Assembly: GCA_007922305.1 (NCBI GenBank)
Contig: ML677364.1
Coordinates: 15,204,606 to 15,268,605, forward strand
DNA: 64,000 bases
Direction: 5' to 3'
From: Dermatemys mawii
Lineage: Eukaryota > Chordata > Testudines > Dermatemydidae
Both the position numbers and the translations under genes were made by a program. Position 1 is the stretch's first letter. Each line of letters opens with the position of its first letter. Positions 25,790 through 38,568 of this stretch are shown one piece after another. Below the pieces are notes generated by a model. That model was not told the DNA's origin and did no database searches. It worked only from the letters and a program-made list of their open reading frames with translations.

Positions 25790-26262
25790 GTTATACACAT
25801 ATAAGGGAATAAATTGGAGAAGGTTCAGAAAAGGGCTACACAAATGATTTGAAAGCTTGAAATCAGTGGCGTAAGAAGCGCAGTCTGTTTAGCTTACCAA
25901 AAAAAAAAAAAAAAGGCTGAAACCTGACTTGATCACAGACTCTACAAGTGCAGAAGATCTCTGATGTAATGAATTCTTTAATCGAGCAGAAAGAGGCACA
26001 AAAAGCTGAGCTCAGACCAAAAAATAAGGTGGTGTAGATTTCTAATAGTGATAGTAATTAACCACTGGAACAACTTACCAAAGGATGTGGTGGATTTGCT
26101 ATTATGCAAAGCATTTTTGGATGTCTTTCTAAAAGATGCACTGTAGCTCAACCAGTTATGGGATTAATGCAGGAATGGCTGGGTAAAATTCTATGACTTG
26201 CGTTGTACAAAAGATCAGACTAGATCAATGGATCCTATAGGACTTAAAATGTATGAATCTAT
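25790..26262 (+). pseudogene. CR1 LINE 3' region with RT-ORF end remnant
   Basis: The region around 26050-26150 translates in broken frames to a CR1 ORF2 C-terminal-like segment (NHWNNLPKDVVDL-type), followed by GATCAGACTAGATCAATGG and a CR1-like 3' tail ending near ATGTATGAATCTATCAA. Stops, frameshifts and a poly-A run (25900-25914) break the frame. Confidence 0.6.
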
Positions 26263-26634
26263 CAATAATGATAGAAATGGGGGCAGGAAATGAATCCAGT
26301 AGAAGAAACTTGCAAAATGTACATCATTTTCAGTGGCCCAATGTCATGTGGCATGTTATGCAGCAAGGTTCCCCAGTTTGCTAAAATCATTCTAAAAATG
26401 CACTACAGGGAGAAAATATACAAACACAAAATGTGTTTTATTTGTTAGCATGGTAACAAAGAGCTACTGTTCCTCCACGCTTTAGGAGCTACACAGGAAA
26501 GGAGACCTTTCAGACTGTATGGCTAGTTGGAGCAATGAATTCTTAAATGGATTTTATAGAGCACAGATAACTATTTATGTGGTATCTTGGCAAAATATAT
26601 ACATTATGGCCACTTATTTTGCCACACATGGGAA

Positions 26635-26895
26635 GTAGGCTGGTTGAAAAATTTAACATGAAACATTTTCCCATAATAAAATGTTTTCACTGGAAAAGCT
26701 TGATTTTTGGTTGATTTTGCCTTCAAGAAAATCAAAACGAAATGTTTCTAAATTGAAAATTTTCAGAACTTTTCATTCCCTGAAAATGTTGATATTTTGA
26801 CCTATTTGATATTTGTTCTAATTCAGGATAAAAATGTCAAATACCAGAATTTCCCATGCGATGGAAATTCTGCTTTTCAGTCGGTTCTACATGGG
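26635..26895. repeat. AAATTTTC-rich palindromic repeat
   Basis: Alternating TTTTC/GAAAA words in both orientations, similar to the ends of 1471-1948, with a terminal GTTCTACATGGGGC. Likely a decayed DNA transposon. Confidence 0.35.
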
Positions 26896-27008
26896 GCTTT
26901 TGGGATAGCCAGGCATTTTTTATTATGTGTAGCCTAATATCACTGCTATGTATTTTGGATCTGAGTTAAACATTTCTGAGGTCTCTCCTGTACACTTACA
27001 TACTCTAA

Positions 27009-27080
27009 TATGGAATCCTGGCCCCATTTAAGTCAATGGTAAAACTCTCATTGACTTCAGTGGAATCAGGATTTCACCGT
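27009..27080. repeat. Small palindromic MITE
   Basis: GGCCCCATTTAAGTCAATGG and its mirrored partner CATTGACTTCAGTGGAATC give an imperfect inverted repeat of about 30 bp per arm, a pattern common in turtle and crocodilian genomes. Confidence 0.5.
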
Positions 27081-27289
27081 GGGTGTGATTGAGAAGCATG
27101 GCACAATGTAATAAATCTTCTCCTCTGGCTCCTCCTTTCTGAAGTGGCACCATATTAGTGGAGTTAACCAGAACTGTGAGGTATGTGATCAAAAATTCAG
27201 ACTTTTCCACATCTTACAGTTATGCATGTACTTTAGTGCTTTGCTGGATTGGGGCCATAGAATACTTTTCATTCACAGGTCTATTACAG

Positions 27290-27449
27290 TATAGCTGGCC
27301 ACCACTTCCCGCAGCCCCCATTTGACCGGGACGCCGAACTGCGTCCAGTGGGAGCCACGATCGGTTACAAAATGGCAAGTAAATAAACCAGCGGGGCCCA
27401 CTAAGGGTGCTTACCCTGTGGTTCTGCGTGCCAAGGTTGCCGATCCCTG
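27290..27449. mobile_element. Truncated hAT-like element
   Basis: Right end GCCAAGGTTGCCGATCCCTG is a hAT-type terminus. The body, with ACTTCCCGCAGCCCCCATTT and GTGGGAGCCACGATCGG, matches 41755-41919. No left terminus is found. Confidence 0.6.
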
Positions 27450-28384
27450 AGTTACAGTATGAAACCAAGATACGCTGTAGAGATAAGCAAAATGTACATC
27501 AGGTGGGATTTAGAGAAGTTGGGTTTTACTGTGCCTAAGCACTTTAATTCCAGGCAACACAATTCGCTAGACAATTATCAGACTCAGTTCTTGCCTCTTT
27601 AGAGTCGGTTGCAGGGAGAACGAGAAGAGTGGCTGAGACTCAAGCACAAGGGAAAAGATTAGTATCAATAGATTAATCTCGCTCTCTTTTGTGCAACAGC
27701 TGTTGGAGAGCCATCCAAAAAAAATTATGCTGGCTGGCTAGCTGTCAAATATAAAATCTCTCTGGTCTAGGGCACCAGATGTACAGCTGTATGTGTCCCC
27801 TGCTTATCCATTTGCAGAACATTGTTGCATGCCAACTGCTATACTTCAGGAGGACTGAATAGAAAGAGGATCCACTAGAGAGCCCACACGACATTATTTA
27901 AACAAATGTTTTTTCCTTCTGATTTATTTCCTCTTTCCCAGTGTTTTTCCTCTCTCATGCTATTAGAGGAGTGCAGAATGCTTAGCTGTGCTTACAGCAC
28001 CATGCAGTCATTTGGGACTAGCTTGCTTATCTCACTGAACTCTAGCCACACACACACTTTGGGCCCAGTTCTTTCTTATCCAAGTGAGTTGACTGACTGA
28101 CTTCAGTAGGACTAGAGTGGTAGGATCAAGCCCTTTACCAAGCACCTCAGAGGTTAGTTTATCTGTTTACTCTCTCTGGGTATTTAGGATTTAAGTCTTA
28201 CTCAGTTCCCGTATTGACACCACTAGGTGTTTACTTGGAAATGGTAGTTCTCTTGAAATATCTGGTGCTCTCTATATCTTTGGGGTGTTTAATAAATTAA
28301 TTACTCTGCATGTTTTCTGTCTTATGCTTTATCAACCTGTGTTGTTTTCGCAAAAAAGTTTCCTGCACTAATACTATCAAAACA

Positions 28385-28508
28385 TTAGAGTGCTTTGTAT
28401 GTTCGGAGCATCCTATAAATATTAAATAATTCATCCTCACAACTACCCTATAAAATAAGTGATTTTATAGATGGGAAAACTGAGATAGAAAGGTAAACTG
28501 ACTTGCCT
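28385..28508 (-). mobile_element. MIR-type SINE fragment
   Basis: GATGGGAAAACTGAGATAGA then AACTGACTTGCCTAAGG is the reverse of the MIR core in this orientation. Truncated; the next MITE abuts it. Confidence 0.5.
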
Positions 28509-28510
28509 AA

Positions 28511-29445
28511 GGCCAGGTCTACACTACAGACCTGTATTGGTATAGCCATGTCACTAAGAGGTGTGAAAAATCCACACCCCTGAGTGATGTAGTTATACAG
28601 ACCTAATCTCCCTGTGTAGACAGTGCTATGTCGACTGGAGAACTTCTCCCATCGACACAGGGCTTGATTACACTGGTACTTTATATCGCTATAAAGCCGC
28701 CAGGAGCGCTATAACTCACTACCCGTCTGGACTGGCAAGATACGTAGAACGCTATAAATCCACAGTTATACCAGTCCTGGTAATCCTCCTTGCCAGAGGA
28801 TTAACAGCTATAGCGTATTGAGTGCTCCGCTTTAGCTCCAGTGTAAACAGGTAGTAACAATACAGCGCTTTGAGTGATCTCTGGAACCGCCCCTAAGCTA
28901 TTTAAGGCAATTAAGCTTCTCTTCCCTTTGTTTTGAACTTGGCTGGAGGAATGCGGAAGTACGTTTTCAGAGCTTAGCTATAACTTGGCAAATCAACAAT
29001 GCAAATGTTTACCTTGTGAGTGAGCAAGAAGGAGAAGAGTAGCAGGCTTTGCATTTCAAAGACAGTTTGTTGACACGCTCTCATCTCAGCATGCCAAAAA
29101 TCCACTCGCTCTCTCCCTCCACATACACACAACATGCTCCCCCTCATTTGAAAATCACATTGCACTCAGCTGAATGCTGGGATAGCCACCCATAATGCAC
29201 CACTCCCCGTGCTGCTGCAAGTGCCTCAAATGTGGCCACAGCAGTGCGGTTGTGGCTGTGAGTGTGGACATGCTGGAGCGCTATCCCTGGAGCTGTATCT
29301 GAAGGCATATATAACCAAAACCACTATAAAGCTGTAAGTGTAACCAAGCCCATAGCTACTGCCTCTTGGGGAGGTGGATTAACTACACCTACGGGTGAAA
29401 CTCTCCCATTGGTGTAATGGTGTCTTCACTAAAGATAGGTCAGAT
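28511..29445. mobile_element. Harbinger-like MITE, interrupted
   Basis: The left part (28511-28659) starts GGCCAGGTCTACACTACAG. The right part (29352-29445) continues with AGCTACTGCCTCTTGGGGAG and GGTGTCTTCACTAAAG. The two halves are split by MITE copy C. The right border is uncertain. Confidence 0.5.
28660..29351. mobile_element. About 690-bp MITE, copy C, nested in another MITE
   Basis: Ends GGGCTTGATTACACTGG and AAGTGTAACCAAGCCC. The interior aligns by eye with copies A and B (TTTGTTTTGAACT, GCTGGAGGAATGCGGAAGTA, CAGCTGAATGCTGGGATA) but with many differences, indicating an older insertion. It sits inside a second MITE. Confidence 0.75.
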
Positions 29446-30289
29446 ATAGAGTGATTGCTTTGTGAAAAGTATTTTACGTCATTGTGTGTGATGTGAAAAG
29501 TCATTCTACATTACACAGGTGTGCATTTAATTAAGAAGACAATAAATTCCAAATCCACTGGGAAACATCTTTATTAGTTAGGACGTTGCTTGTTCTCATA
29601 ACATCTTGGCTTGGTACTAGTATAGGAATCAGTGTGAGTTAAACACTACTGATTTGTTGTGGTATGTCATTATGGTTACCCAGAAACTGGCATTCTTTAA
29701 AGTAATTCAGTGAAGTGGGGATGAATTGGAAATTGGCATGAGACAATCCATGGCAGAATTAAAAATTAAAAGCTTTCAGGAGGGGATTGTTGTTTTGATT
29801 CCTCTTTTTAATTTTGATCCATTCACTCTTTGCTTCATATTTAAATTGGTTCCCCAACAAAGGGAAGAGAATGTAAGTCATTAGATGAAGCAGATATTCT
29901 AACATTAGAAATCAAAGAGGATCTCTCTCCAAGTAGCTTTGTTATGTTTACTGAGAGAGGAGATGTTTTATGTTGTCAGTTATATGACTCAGATCATAAC
30001 AGTGATAGCTGAAAACTCTCCGTAGAATTAAGGCATAGCACGATTAATAGGAATAACAGTATTGCTCTTTAACATAACAAGTCTCTAGTGTGAATACGAA
30101 ACTATGATTAAGCAGTCTTAATTAATGATAGCTTAGTATACATTTGGGAGTGAGGAGAGGGTTAAAATATTGTATTTTTCTCTTATGATTAGGGTGCTTG
30201 CATGCTATGGTAATGAAAGCCATAGAAATGGCTATAAATAAATGAATGGCATATTATATATTACAAGATCAGAGAAGAGAGACAAACAT

Positions 30290-30530
30290 GGACTAGGTGG
30301 CTAGATTACTGGACTGGGACTCCGGAGAGCTGGGTTGTACTCTAATCCTTGAACTGTGACCTGAGCAAATCACTGACTGGCTGTGCCTGTGTTTCCCTCC
30401 CACCCTTGAATGCTTAGATTGTAAGCTCTTTTGGGAAAGGACTGGTTCTAACTATACCTTTGTCCAGTACTTAGGACAATGAAGTTCTTGTGGCTGGGGC
30501 CTCCAAGCACTATTATAATATGGAGGAATT
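30290..30530 (+). mobile_element. MIR-type SINE
   Basis: Follows MIR order: GGACTGGGACTCCGGAGAGC, then GGGTTGTACTCTAATCC (decayed B box region), ACTGTGACCTGAGCAAATCAC, and TAGATTGTAAGCTCTTTTGG. Old and diverged. Confidence 0.6.
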
Positions 30531-31494
30531 TGTGTTACCTTTACATATATATTGATTACATTTTGATTGTTAGTGATTCAGTCTAAGATGGTAACAATCA
30601 AATAGGGAGACAGGAGTCATCAGGCTTGATTTTCTTTATTAATAACGTTGTCTTTATTATTTACGAATAGCATGTAATAAGAATACAATACCCAATCCAA
30701 AGTTTGCAGCCGATGCCAGTCTGATCCCAGTCCTGTCTGATCCGACCAATAACTCAAACTTGCAATCTTTTACAGATAGGTTGTTGACAAGCCATAACTT
30801 CCTTTTTTACAGATGACAGTTACACACATCCCCTTTTGTCTGGAACATGGTTGCAAATTTCTAAGCACATATTGAAATATCCAGATGTTGCATCCTCATA
30901 TGGTTAGTACATTTTGTGGTTAAAAAAGGAATATTATATTAAATATGAAGGAAATAAACTCTCCATTGTTATTAAACTAAATTTACCTCTTCATAAAGGT
31001 TACACTACTTAATATTATTATTGAAAATTCTTCTTAAAACTTCACAGGGGCTTGGTTCACTTAACAGTAGGCCTTTTCTTAGCAATAGGCCCTATGGCTA
31101 ATGGTTAGCGTTATTATGTTGAGAATAATCTTCATCAGGACTTCTCATTGGATAGCTTTGTATTCCTATGTGAAAAATTTCTAATGAACAGGTGTGTAAT
31201 TTTAACTGTAATGCTGCTGTCCAATGAGTTATATATAGCGTGGGGTGCTGCCCGAAAGGTCCATGGAGTTGGGAAGATACAATTTGCCATAGAGTGGAGT
31301 TTATGCTCATGTTTGACTAGCACCTAGAACAGACATGGCTGCAAAACATCAACCATGATGGCTCAGTCTATATAGTGTGGAGGGAGCAAACTAATAGAAA
31401 TGGACCATGATGAAACAATTCACCTGCATTCTCATGGTATCACTGTGAAAGGAGACTGAGTCCAATAGCCACATTCATCATGAGACTATTAGTA

Positions 31495-31630
31495 TTATTT
31501 ATTATTTGTGTTTCTCTAACGGCCCAAAACTCCAATTAGGATTGAGGCCCCATTGTGCTAGATGTTGTATTAATACATGATAATACACTTTTCCTTCCCT
31601 GAAGAATTTATAATCTAATTTAAATCAAAA
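31495..31630 (+). repeat. Amniote-wide interspersed repeat fragment
   Basis: AGGCCCCATTGTGCTAGATG and the ending TTTATAATCTAATTT resemble the repeat at 44704-44870 (CCATTGTGCCAGGTGCTGTA). Possibly a SINE 3' module. The family is not certain. Confidence 0.4.
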
Positions 31631-31908
31631 CGTGATAATATGAGGGAAGACAGATGGAAAAAGATAAGGTTAACAGTAATAAATGTATGCTTCACATAGG
31701 CCTGCTATACTGGGGGAAGCTGGGGAGCCATGCTTACTCCCATTGTAACTTAGAATAGCCTCAAGGCTGCTCTACCTTATCCCAGGTTATAACATTCTGG
31801 AAGCTGTTATTTTGGCAGGGATCTCTGGCGTGGAGCATTCTCCAGTCTTTCTCCCAACATAAATCCCTATGCTGGGAGGTTAGAAAGAACTGGCTATTCT
31901 GGCTTGAT

Positions 31909-31985
31909 GCCATTCATAGATTCTAAGGCTAGAAGAGACCACCATGATCATTCAGGTTCCAACTACATGACTGGGACATCTTTAA
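31909..31985 (-). mobile_element. CR1 LINE 3' end fragment
   Basis: CATTCATAGATTCTAAGGCT, then AGAAGAGACCACCATGATCA, is the reverse complement of a CR1 3' terminus. Confidence 0.65.
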
Positions 31986-33462
31986 GTCCCCTTTCCACTG
32001 CACGCAACCATATGAAATACATGCATTGGGAGTACAAATTGTTGGTGTTGACAGTCTTCCACTCAGTACATGTCTGATCAAGTGAGTGCTCATACCTCAG
32101 CAAGTTGTAATCCTGTGGCTGCGGCTGGCTAAATTTGTTGTGCAGAAGACTAGATCCAGCATCAGATCATACGTGTGAGACACAAAACATGTTACTGTTG
32201 CTGGCCTCAAATAAAAGTTCTATCTATTCTAATAGATATACATAGTTCCTTGGTGTCACCCAGGATTGCACTGTGCTGAAAACATATTTGCTGCCCTTCT
32301 ATCATACATCCTTTTAATAATTGATTTAAATCAATGGGAGTTAGGCACGTAGGCACTTTCCCACTTAGTACCTTTTGACATTTTTTGGTCCCTAAATACT
32401 TCTGAAAACCTGTCTCTAAGGACAGAATTTTCAAACATAACTGTTTAAGGTTAGCCTCCTCAATCCATGGTTAGGCTCTTAAATGAAAATGGCTTGATTT
32501 TTCATAGGTTCTGAGCACCTATATAGCTCCTACTGATTTTAGTAGGTTTCGGAGCTGTGGCCATACTCCTCCTCAGTAAACGTTTGCTCATTTAATAGTT
32601 CAACTTTGTTTCTGATTGCAGTGACAAACCTAGACTCTGATAGAAGGCTTCAGAAGTTTTCTCAAGTTTCTTGTACTAGAATTTCCAGGATAAAGCCTGC
32701 AGCAGGAATCAATTATCTGAGTTAAAACAGGTGTCTCTCTTACTGAGCCTTCAACACTTCAATTTTTTTCTTTGAAACCAGATTCACAATTAGTTCAGCC
32801 CAGTACTGCATCTTTTACTAGATAGTAATATTAATATCTCCGATTCCAAAACACATTGTCCTCCATCACAGCATTGTCCTGGACAGGGCAGACTTTTCAG
32901 CTCTCTCTCCTCTGTTTCTAATCGTCTATCTTTTTAAAAAGTGAAATGTAGATCATTTTAATATTGAATGACCCTATCAAAGTCTTCCCTTTGCTCGGGG
33001 TTAGCAGTTCAAGTAGTCTGAAATTAATTTGGTGGTGCTGGCTAAGTCTTTATGGAGAACAGTATAGTATAGTCCATGAAACATCTCCAGATCTTTGTCT
33101 CTAACTGAGGCAGAGCAAAGAGAAGGGTAGAAATAGAGGAGTAGTGGATTAGAGGAAAAAGAAAGGAGGGAGAGAGAGATGCATGGAAGAGAAGGGTAGA
33201 ATAAGGCTTTTTAAGTCAAGGATGACGTCTTTGGACTTGAAAGCTGTATCATAGATTCTTGTCTTGTCTATTTGTGTATCTGACATTTTGTATTGACTGT
33301 CGATGTGTCATTGTTATGAGCCCAGCTATTTACTCAGCGACCACTGTACATGTAATTATGGCTACATAATAGTTTCCATTCAAATTTTCAAATGAGTGTT
33401 TTCAATCACTCATAATTTTCTGAAATGCTCCGGTTTAGGACTGAAACTTTCCAGGCTTTCCT

Positions 33463-33615
33463 GGCTTGCTAAACCCAGGGTTGTGAGTTCAATCCTTGAG
33501 GGGGCCATTTAGGGATCTGGGGCAAAAAAAATCAGTCAGGGGACGGTACTTGGTCCTGCTAGTGTAGGCAGGGGCTGGACTCAATGACTTTTCAAGGTCC
33601 TTCCAGTTATATGGA
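33463..33615 (+). mobile_element. tRNA-derived SINE (turtle Cry-type), 5'-truncated
   Basis: GGTTGTGAGTTCAATCC is a pol III B-box-like segment. It is followed by GAGGGGGCCATTTAGGGATC, then GGGGCTGGACTCAATGAC and GGTCCTTCCAGTTATAT, a CR1-like tail. This layout matches turtle tRNA-Lys-derived SINEs mobilised by CR1. The A-box half is missing. It is the best pointer to the host lineage. Confidence 0.7.
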
Positions 33616-35495
33616 GATATGCCTATTTCATAAATTTATATTTATTTAAGGAGCACTGTAGCTACACTGGGAAAGCTGCAAAACAAGTCCCCCAGAACAA
33701 GCCCTGGTGGGGATTTTAAAGATCCATGCAGACCTCTGAGTCTGTTCAGCGCCTTGTTGAAAGTAATGGAACTCTGCACAAGTGCAAGGGTACATGCACG
33801 TGTAGCTCCATTGAAGGACTGGGGCCAGCACCTTTCAGGATTAGGCTTTTCATTAGAACCCCAGTGCAACTTTTTATTTTGGGTTATTTTTAAAAAATCC
33901 ACATTATTTTAGTCATGAACTATCTTCATTGGGATTTGAGTCACTGACGTTTTTCCGTTAGACTTGTGTGTCCCGAAGAGCTGTTGAACGCAGTAACACA
34001 ATGTCCAATGAACCATCATGTGTGTAATAGGCTTACTGTATCGTAAGATTTATAATTAAAATACAGACAATATCTTAAGACTCAGTGCTTCCCTTCTGAC
34101 ATGTAATATAGTAATAAAATATTAATAATTACTACTAATTGCTATCCTTCTGCTATTAAGAAATTTAATTTGTTGCTATTAGTGATGGTGATTTATTATT
34201 TATCGAAGGTTAGAAAATTTAATTGAGACACGAGCCTCTTTTACAAGGCAGTCCTGGCTAAGAATTAAGCCCTTATTTGTCAAAGAATTATGTACATGCT
34301 TAATTTAAAGCAGTGTAAACAGTATCTTTGCTGCCAGTGGAACTACTCACAGTATGTAAAGTTCAGCATATACATTAATCTTTGCAGTATCAGGGCCTTA
34401 TTTGGTTTTACGGTTCCCAATGCCTTCCCAGCGTAGAGTGGTTTTCATTGAAAAATCATCATTTACTATTACTTGCCTGGGCCAGATTTTTTTTACTCAT
34501 GTTGAGTAATATCTTACCCTGTGGATAATCTCTTTGTTATACGATTGCCATAATATTTCACTATGCTACCTTTGGACTTGGAAATAACTGTGGTGCCTTA
34601 AGTACCAAATCTTTGTGGGGTAATTGATAATAACTGCCGACATTTTAATTGTGATCAATGCAGCGTTGTATACTAATGGTCTGATCCAGAGATGATGGGA
34701 ATCAATGGGAGTTTTCTTGTTTGAGTTCAGTGTATTTTGAATCAGGCTTGAAGTGGAGAAATTGGGCAGTTTGTTCGTAGCAACACACACATAGAATCTT
34801 CAACAATGTAAGATTCTAACATTAACTTAAATTTCTTCTTCAAGTCGATGAATGATTCTGTTGCCGAGCTTTGTCCCAATTAAAGTATTCTGTTCACAGT
34901 TATTCACATTGTGAGGAATGTGCCTGGAATACAGTTAGAGATTGCACAGCCTGTCCCGCACGGCTCCTAAGCCACACAGGTTGTTCCGCAAAGCTTAGCT
35001 TCAGTCCTAATGGCAGCCATCTGCTTTTAAGGCTCCCCCTGCACCTCCTTCCCGAGATAGTGCTTTGTCCATAGGTGCCCTTCTGCTGCTGCCAGCTCTG
35101 CATTAGGGACCTGTGCAGGTATGCTAGCCACCCAGCTGCCAAGCTCACCTAACACTGTCACATAGATCTCAGTTTGCTACATTATTCAGCATGGCTCTGA
35201 CTCATCTATTGGGGTAATGGGGCCTCAGCACCTAATTTATGCCCAATGAATAATAATGGTTGCTATTAAAAGCTTTATAAGTATTGCCACAGCAAGTAGA
35301 TAACATTACTGCAGAATTGGTGCTACAGTGGGAATGCTGTTGAATGAATATTGTTTTAAAAGTGTCTATTTATTAACAAAAATCACAAAAAATCAGATAA
35401 ATTAGGTGTGAATATATTTGTATGAATCAGCCACCCTGCTCTATAGCATTTTGATTTATCTTTAAAATAGTTATTGAATAAGATTTTAAAAATAC

Positions 35496-37072
35496 TGGGG
35501 CTTTCAATTAATCACAGTTCACTCACACGATTAACCCCAAAAAATTAATTGTGATTAAAAAGTAATTGTGATTAATTGCGCTTATAACAAAATACCAATT
35601 GAAATTCATTAAATATTTTTTATATTTTTGTACATTTTCAATATTGATTTCAATTACAACACAGAATACAAAGTGGACAGTGCTCACTTTGTTTTTATTT
35701 CTGATTACAAATGTACTATAAAAATGATGAACAAAAGAAATAGTATTTTTCAATTCACTTCATACAAGTACTGAAGTGTAATCTCTATTGTGAAAGTGTA
35801 ACTTACAAATGCAGATTTTTTTTTGGTTACATAACTGCATCAAAAACAAAACAGTGTAAAACTACAGAGACTACATGTCCACTCAGTGCTACTTTTTATT
35901 CTGCCAATCACTAAGACAAACAAGTTTGTTTACATTGACAGGGGATACTGCTGCCTGCTTCTCATTCACAATGTCACCTGAAAGTGAGAACAGGCATTTG
36001 CATGGCACTTTTGTAGCTAGCTTTGCAAGGTATTACATGCCAGATATGCTAAATGTTCTTATGCACCTTCATGCTTTGGCCACCATTCCAGAGGATATGC
36101 TTCCATACTGATGGTGCTCATTAAAAAAATAACACATCAATTAAATTTGTGACTGTATTCCTTGGGGGGAGAATTGTATGTCTCCTGCTCTGTTTTACCC
36201 GCATTCTGCCATATATTTTGTGGTGTAGCAGTCTCGGATGATGACCCAGCATATGTTTAGTTTTAAGAACACTTTCACAGCAGATGTGACAAAATGCAAA
36301 GAAGGTGTGGATATGAGATTTCTAAAAATAGCTACAACACTTGACCCAAGGTTTAAGAATCTGAAGTGCCGTCCAAAATCTGAGATGGACTTGCTTTTAG
36401 AGGTCTTAAAAGAGCAACACTGATGCGGAAACTACAGAACCCAAACCACCGAAAAAGAAAATCAACCTTCTGCTGGTGGCATCACGCAGAACCCATCATC
36501 TGTATGGAAGCATGTCCTCTGGAATGATGGTTGAAGCATGAAGGGACATATGAATTTTTAGTGCATCTGGCATGTCAATATCTTGCAGTGCAAGCTACAG
36601 CCGTGCCAAGCAAATGCCTGTTCTCACTTTCAGGTGACATTTTAAACAATAAGTGGCAGCATTATCTCCTGTAAATGTAACAAACTTGTTTGTCTGAGTG
36701 ATTGGCTGACCAAGAAGTAGGATGGAGTGGACTTGTAGGTTCTAAAGTTTCACATTGTTTTATTTTTGACTGCAGTTTTTTTGTACATAATTCTACATTT
36801 GTAAGTTCAACTTTCATGATAAAGAGATTGCACTACAGTACTTGTATTAGGTGAATTGAAAAATACTATTTCTTTTGGTTTTTTACAGTGCAAATACTTG
36901 TAATTAAAAATAAATATAAAGTGAGCATATACACTTTGAATTCTGTGTTGTTACTGAAATTAATGTATTTGAAAATGTAGAAAATATCCAAACATATTTT
37001 AATAAATAGTATTTTATTTTTGTGTAACAGCAGGATTAATGGTGATTAATTTTTTAATCACTTGACAGCCCT
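35496..37072. mobile_element. Foldback hAT element with long inverted arms
   Basis: The element is flanked by a perfect 8-bp duplication, AAAAATAC (35488-35495 and 37073-37080). Its arms, about 35496-36116 and 36485-37072, are inverted copies, sharing for example CACCTGAAAGTGAGAACAGG and its complement. The termini read TGGGGCTTTCAATTAATC and GTGATTAA...GACAGCCCT. A roughly 370-bp centre lies between the arms. Sub-terminal sequence is rich in ATTAAT words. The long arms make it a foldback derivative, not a simple MITE. Confidence 0.85.
36238..36423 (+). pseudogene. hAT transposase remnant
   Basis: A 61-codon open stretch in the centre of the foldback element contains the LDPRFKNLK-type motif (TTLDPRFKNLK), typical of hAT transposases upstream of their C-terminal dimerisation region. 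The ZnF-BED and most catalytic residues are absent, so it cannot encode an active enzyme. Identification rests on this one motif plus the 8-bp target duplication. Confidence 0.6.
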
Positions 37073-38010
37073 AAAAATACTATCAAATTTGTCAAAAAGT
37101 TTTTGAGAAATGCTATTCAATGAGCTTTAAGCAATACTATGAAGAACCACTGTAGTGTTCATTACTTACAGAAGCAAAATTGTGAATATTAAAATGATTA
37201 TGCATGAGGCCTTGATCATAATCTGCATCACTAACAAATGAAAACATTCAAAATAAATCTGTACCTCAGTGCATGTTTAAAAACAACAAAAACTGGCATC
37301 ATAGTGGATGTGTGTTCCCTCTGAATGTAATCTGTAAAGTGTTTTGGATTCCCTCAGGATGAAAGGTATTTCATGAAATAAGGTATTAATTTGATTTAAA
37401 CATTCGTTTCATGATAAATGTTACAAAACTTCTACCATTTTATTTTTTGACAGCAGCGAACTCTGATAATTATGTTATGCCAAATATAATATTCTGCTTC
37501 ACCTTTCCTGGTTGGATTAAAGGCCAGAATTTTCATTTGCTGTTGTAGTTTTCACGGTCTTTTGCTCATGCCACATTATTAAAAAGTGTGCTTTATACAC
37601 ACAGCCTACACCTTCATCTGCTTAGAGCAGATTAAAGAACATATCTTTATAAAATGAATCATTACAATAGCTATGTTAATATTTTTGTTTGCTTTTAGAA
37701 ATAAATTAAGTACCTCCCTGAGAAACAATTGGTTTATTGATGGAAAGGATGGGTCTGGACCAAAATCCTGGCTCTGAATATTTCAAGGTTTTCCATGTGC
37801 ATGTGAGAGTTTTGTGGCTGGAAGGTGTCTCTAAAATGAATGTTAGTGAAATGCTATACTGGGCTGGCTGAATACGTGGCCTTCTTCCTCCCCTTCCTCA
37901 TCAGAGTGTGAATAAAACCACAAAGCTGGCAACAGGATAAAGGAAGCTCTTTGAAATTGGTAGAAGTGACAAAGAGTCCTGTGGCACCTTAAAGATTAGC
38001 TAAAGTATTA

Positions 38011-38056
38011 GAGCATAAGCTTTCGTGGGCTAATACCCACTTCGTCGGATGCATGC
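38011..38056 (-). ncRNA. Hammerhead-like motif, inverted PLE, minus arm
   Basis: On the minus strand: CCGACGA, stem GTGGG/CCCAC with a 6-base loop, GAAA, then the AGC-TTAT-GCT hairpin. This resembles the hammerhead core except C at core position 4 in place of U. Stem I pairing is not evident. Catalytic activity is unproven. Confidence 0.35.
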
Positions 38057-38520
38057 AGTGAAAGTATCCAGGGGCAGGTATAAATAGGTAGGCAAGAACT
38101 AGGTTAGAGATAACAGGGTTAGTCCAATGAGGCTGAGCCAGCTTGTTATCTCTAATCAGGGAGGGTGAGGTATTCCTCTAGCAGCTGAACTGGAGGTATG
38201 AACAGCAAGAGAAGAGAAACTGCTCTTGTAGTTAGCTAACCATTCATAATCTGAATAGGGATTATGAACGGGACTAAATAGGGATTGGGACTGAATCTGA
38301 AGGGATTATGAATAGGGACTTAATAGGGATTATGAATGGCTAGCTAACTACAAGAGCAGTTTCTCTTCTCTCGCTATTCACACCTCCAGTTCAGCTGCTA
38401 GAGGAATACCTCACCCTCCCTGATTAGAGATAACAAGCTGGTTCAGCCTCACTGGACTAACCCTGTTATCTCTAACCTGGTTCTTGCCTACCTATTTATA
38501 CCTGCCCCTGGATACTTCCA

Positions 38521-38568
38521 CTGCATGCATCCGACGAAGTGGGTATTAGCCCACGAAAGCTTATGCTC
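38521..38568 (+). ncRNA. Hammerhead-like motif, inverted PLE, plus arm
   Basis: CCGACGAAGTGGGTATTAGC then CCACGAAAGCTTATGCTC repeats the same core as the minus arm. GAAA and both short stems are intact. The U-to-C core change and weak stem I argue against strong activity. Confidence 0.35.

Noticed and set aside
35496..37072. ZBED1 or another domesticated hAT gene
   Set aside because: Only a 61-codon remnant between inverted arms, without BED finger or full catalytic region; the 8-bp duplication shows a plain transposon.
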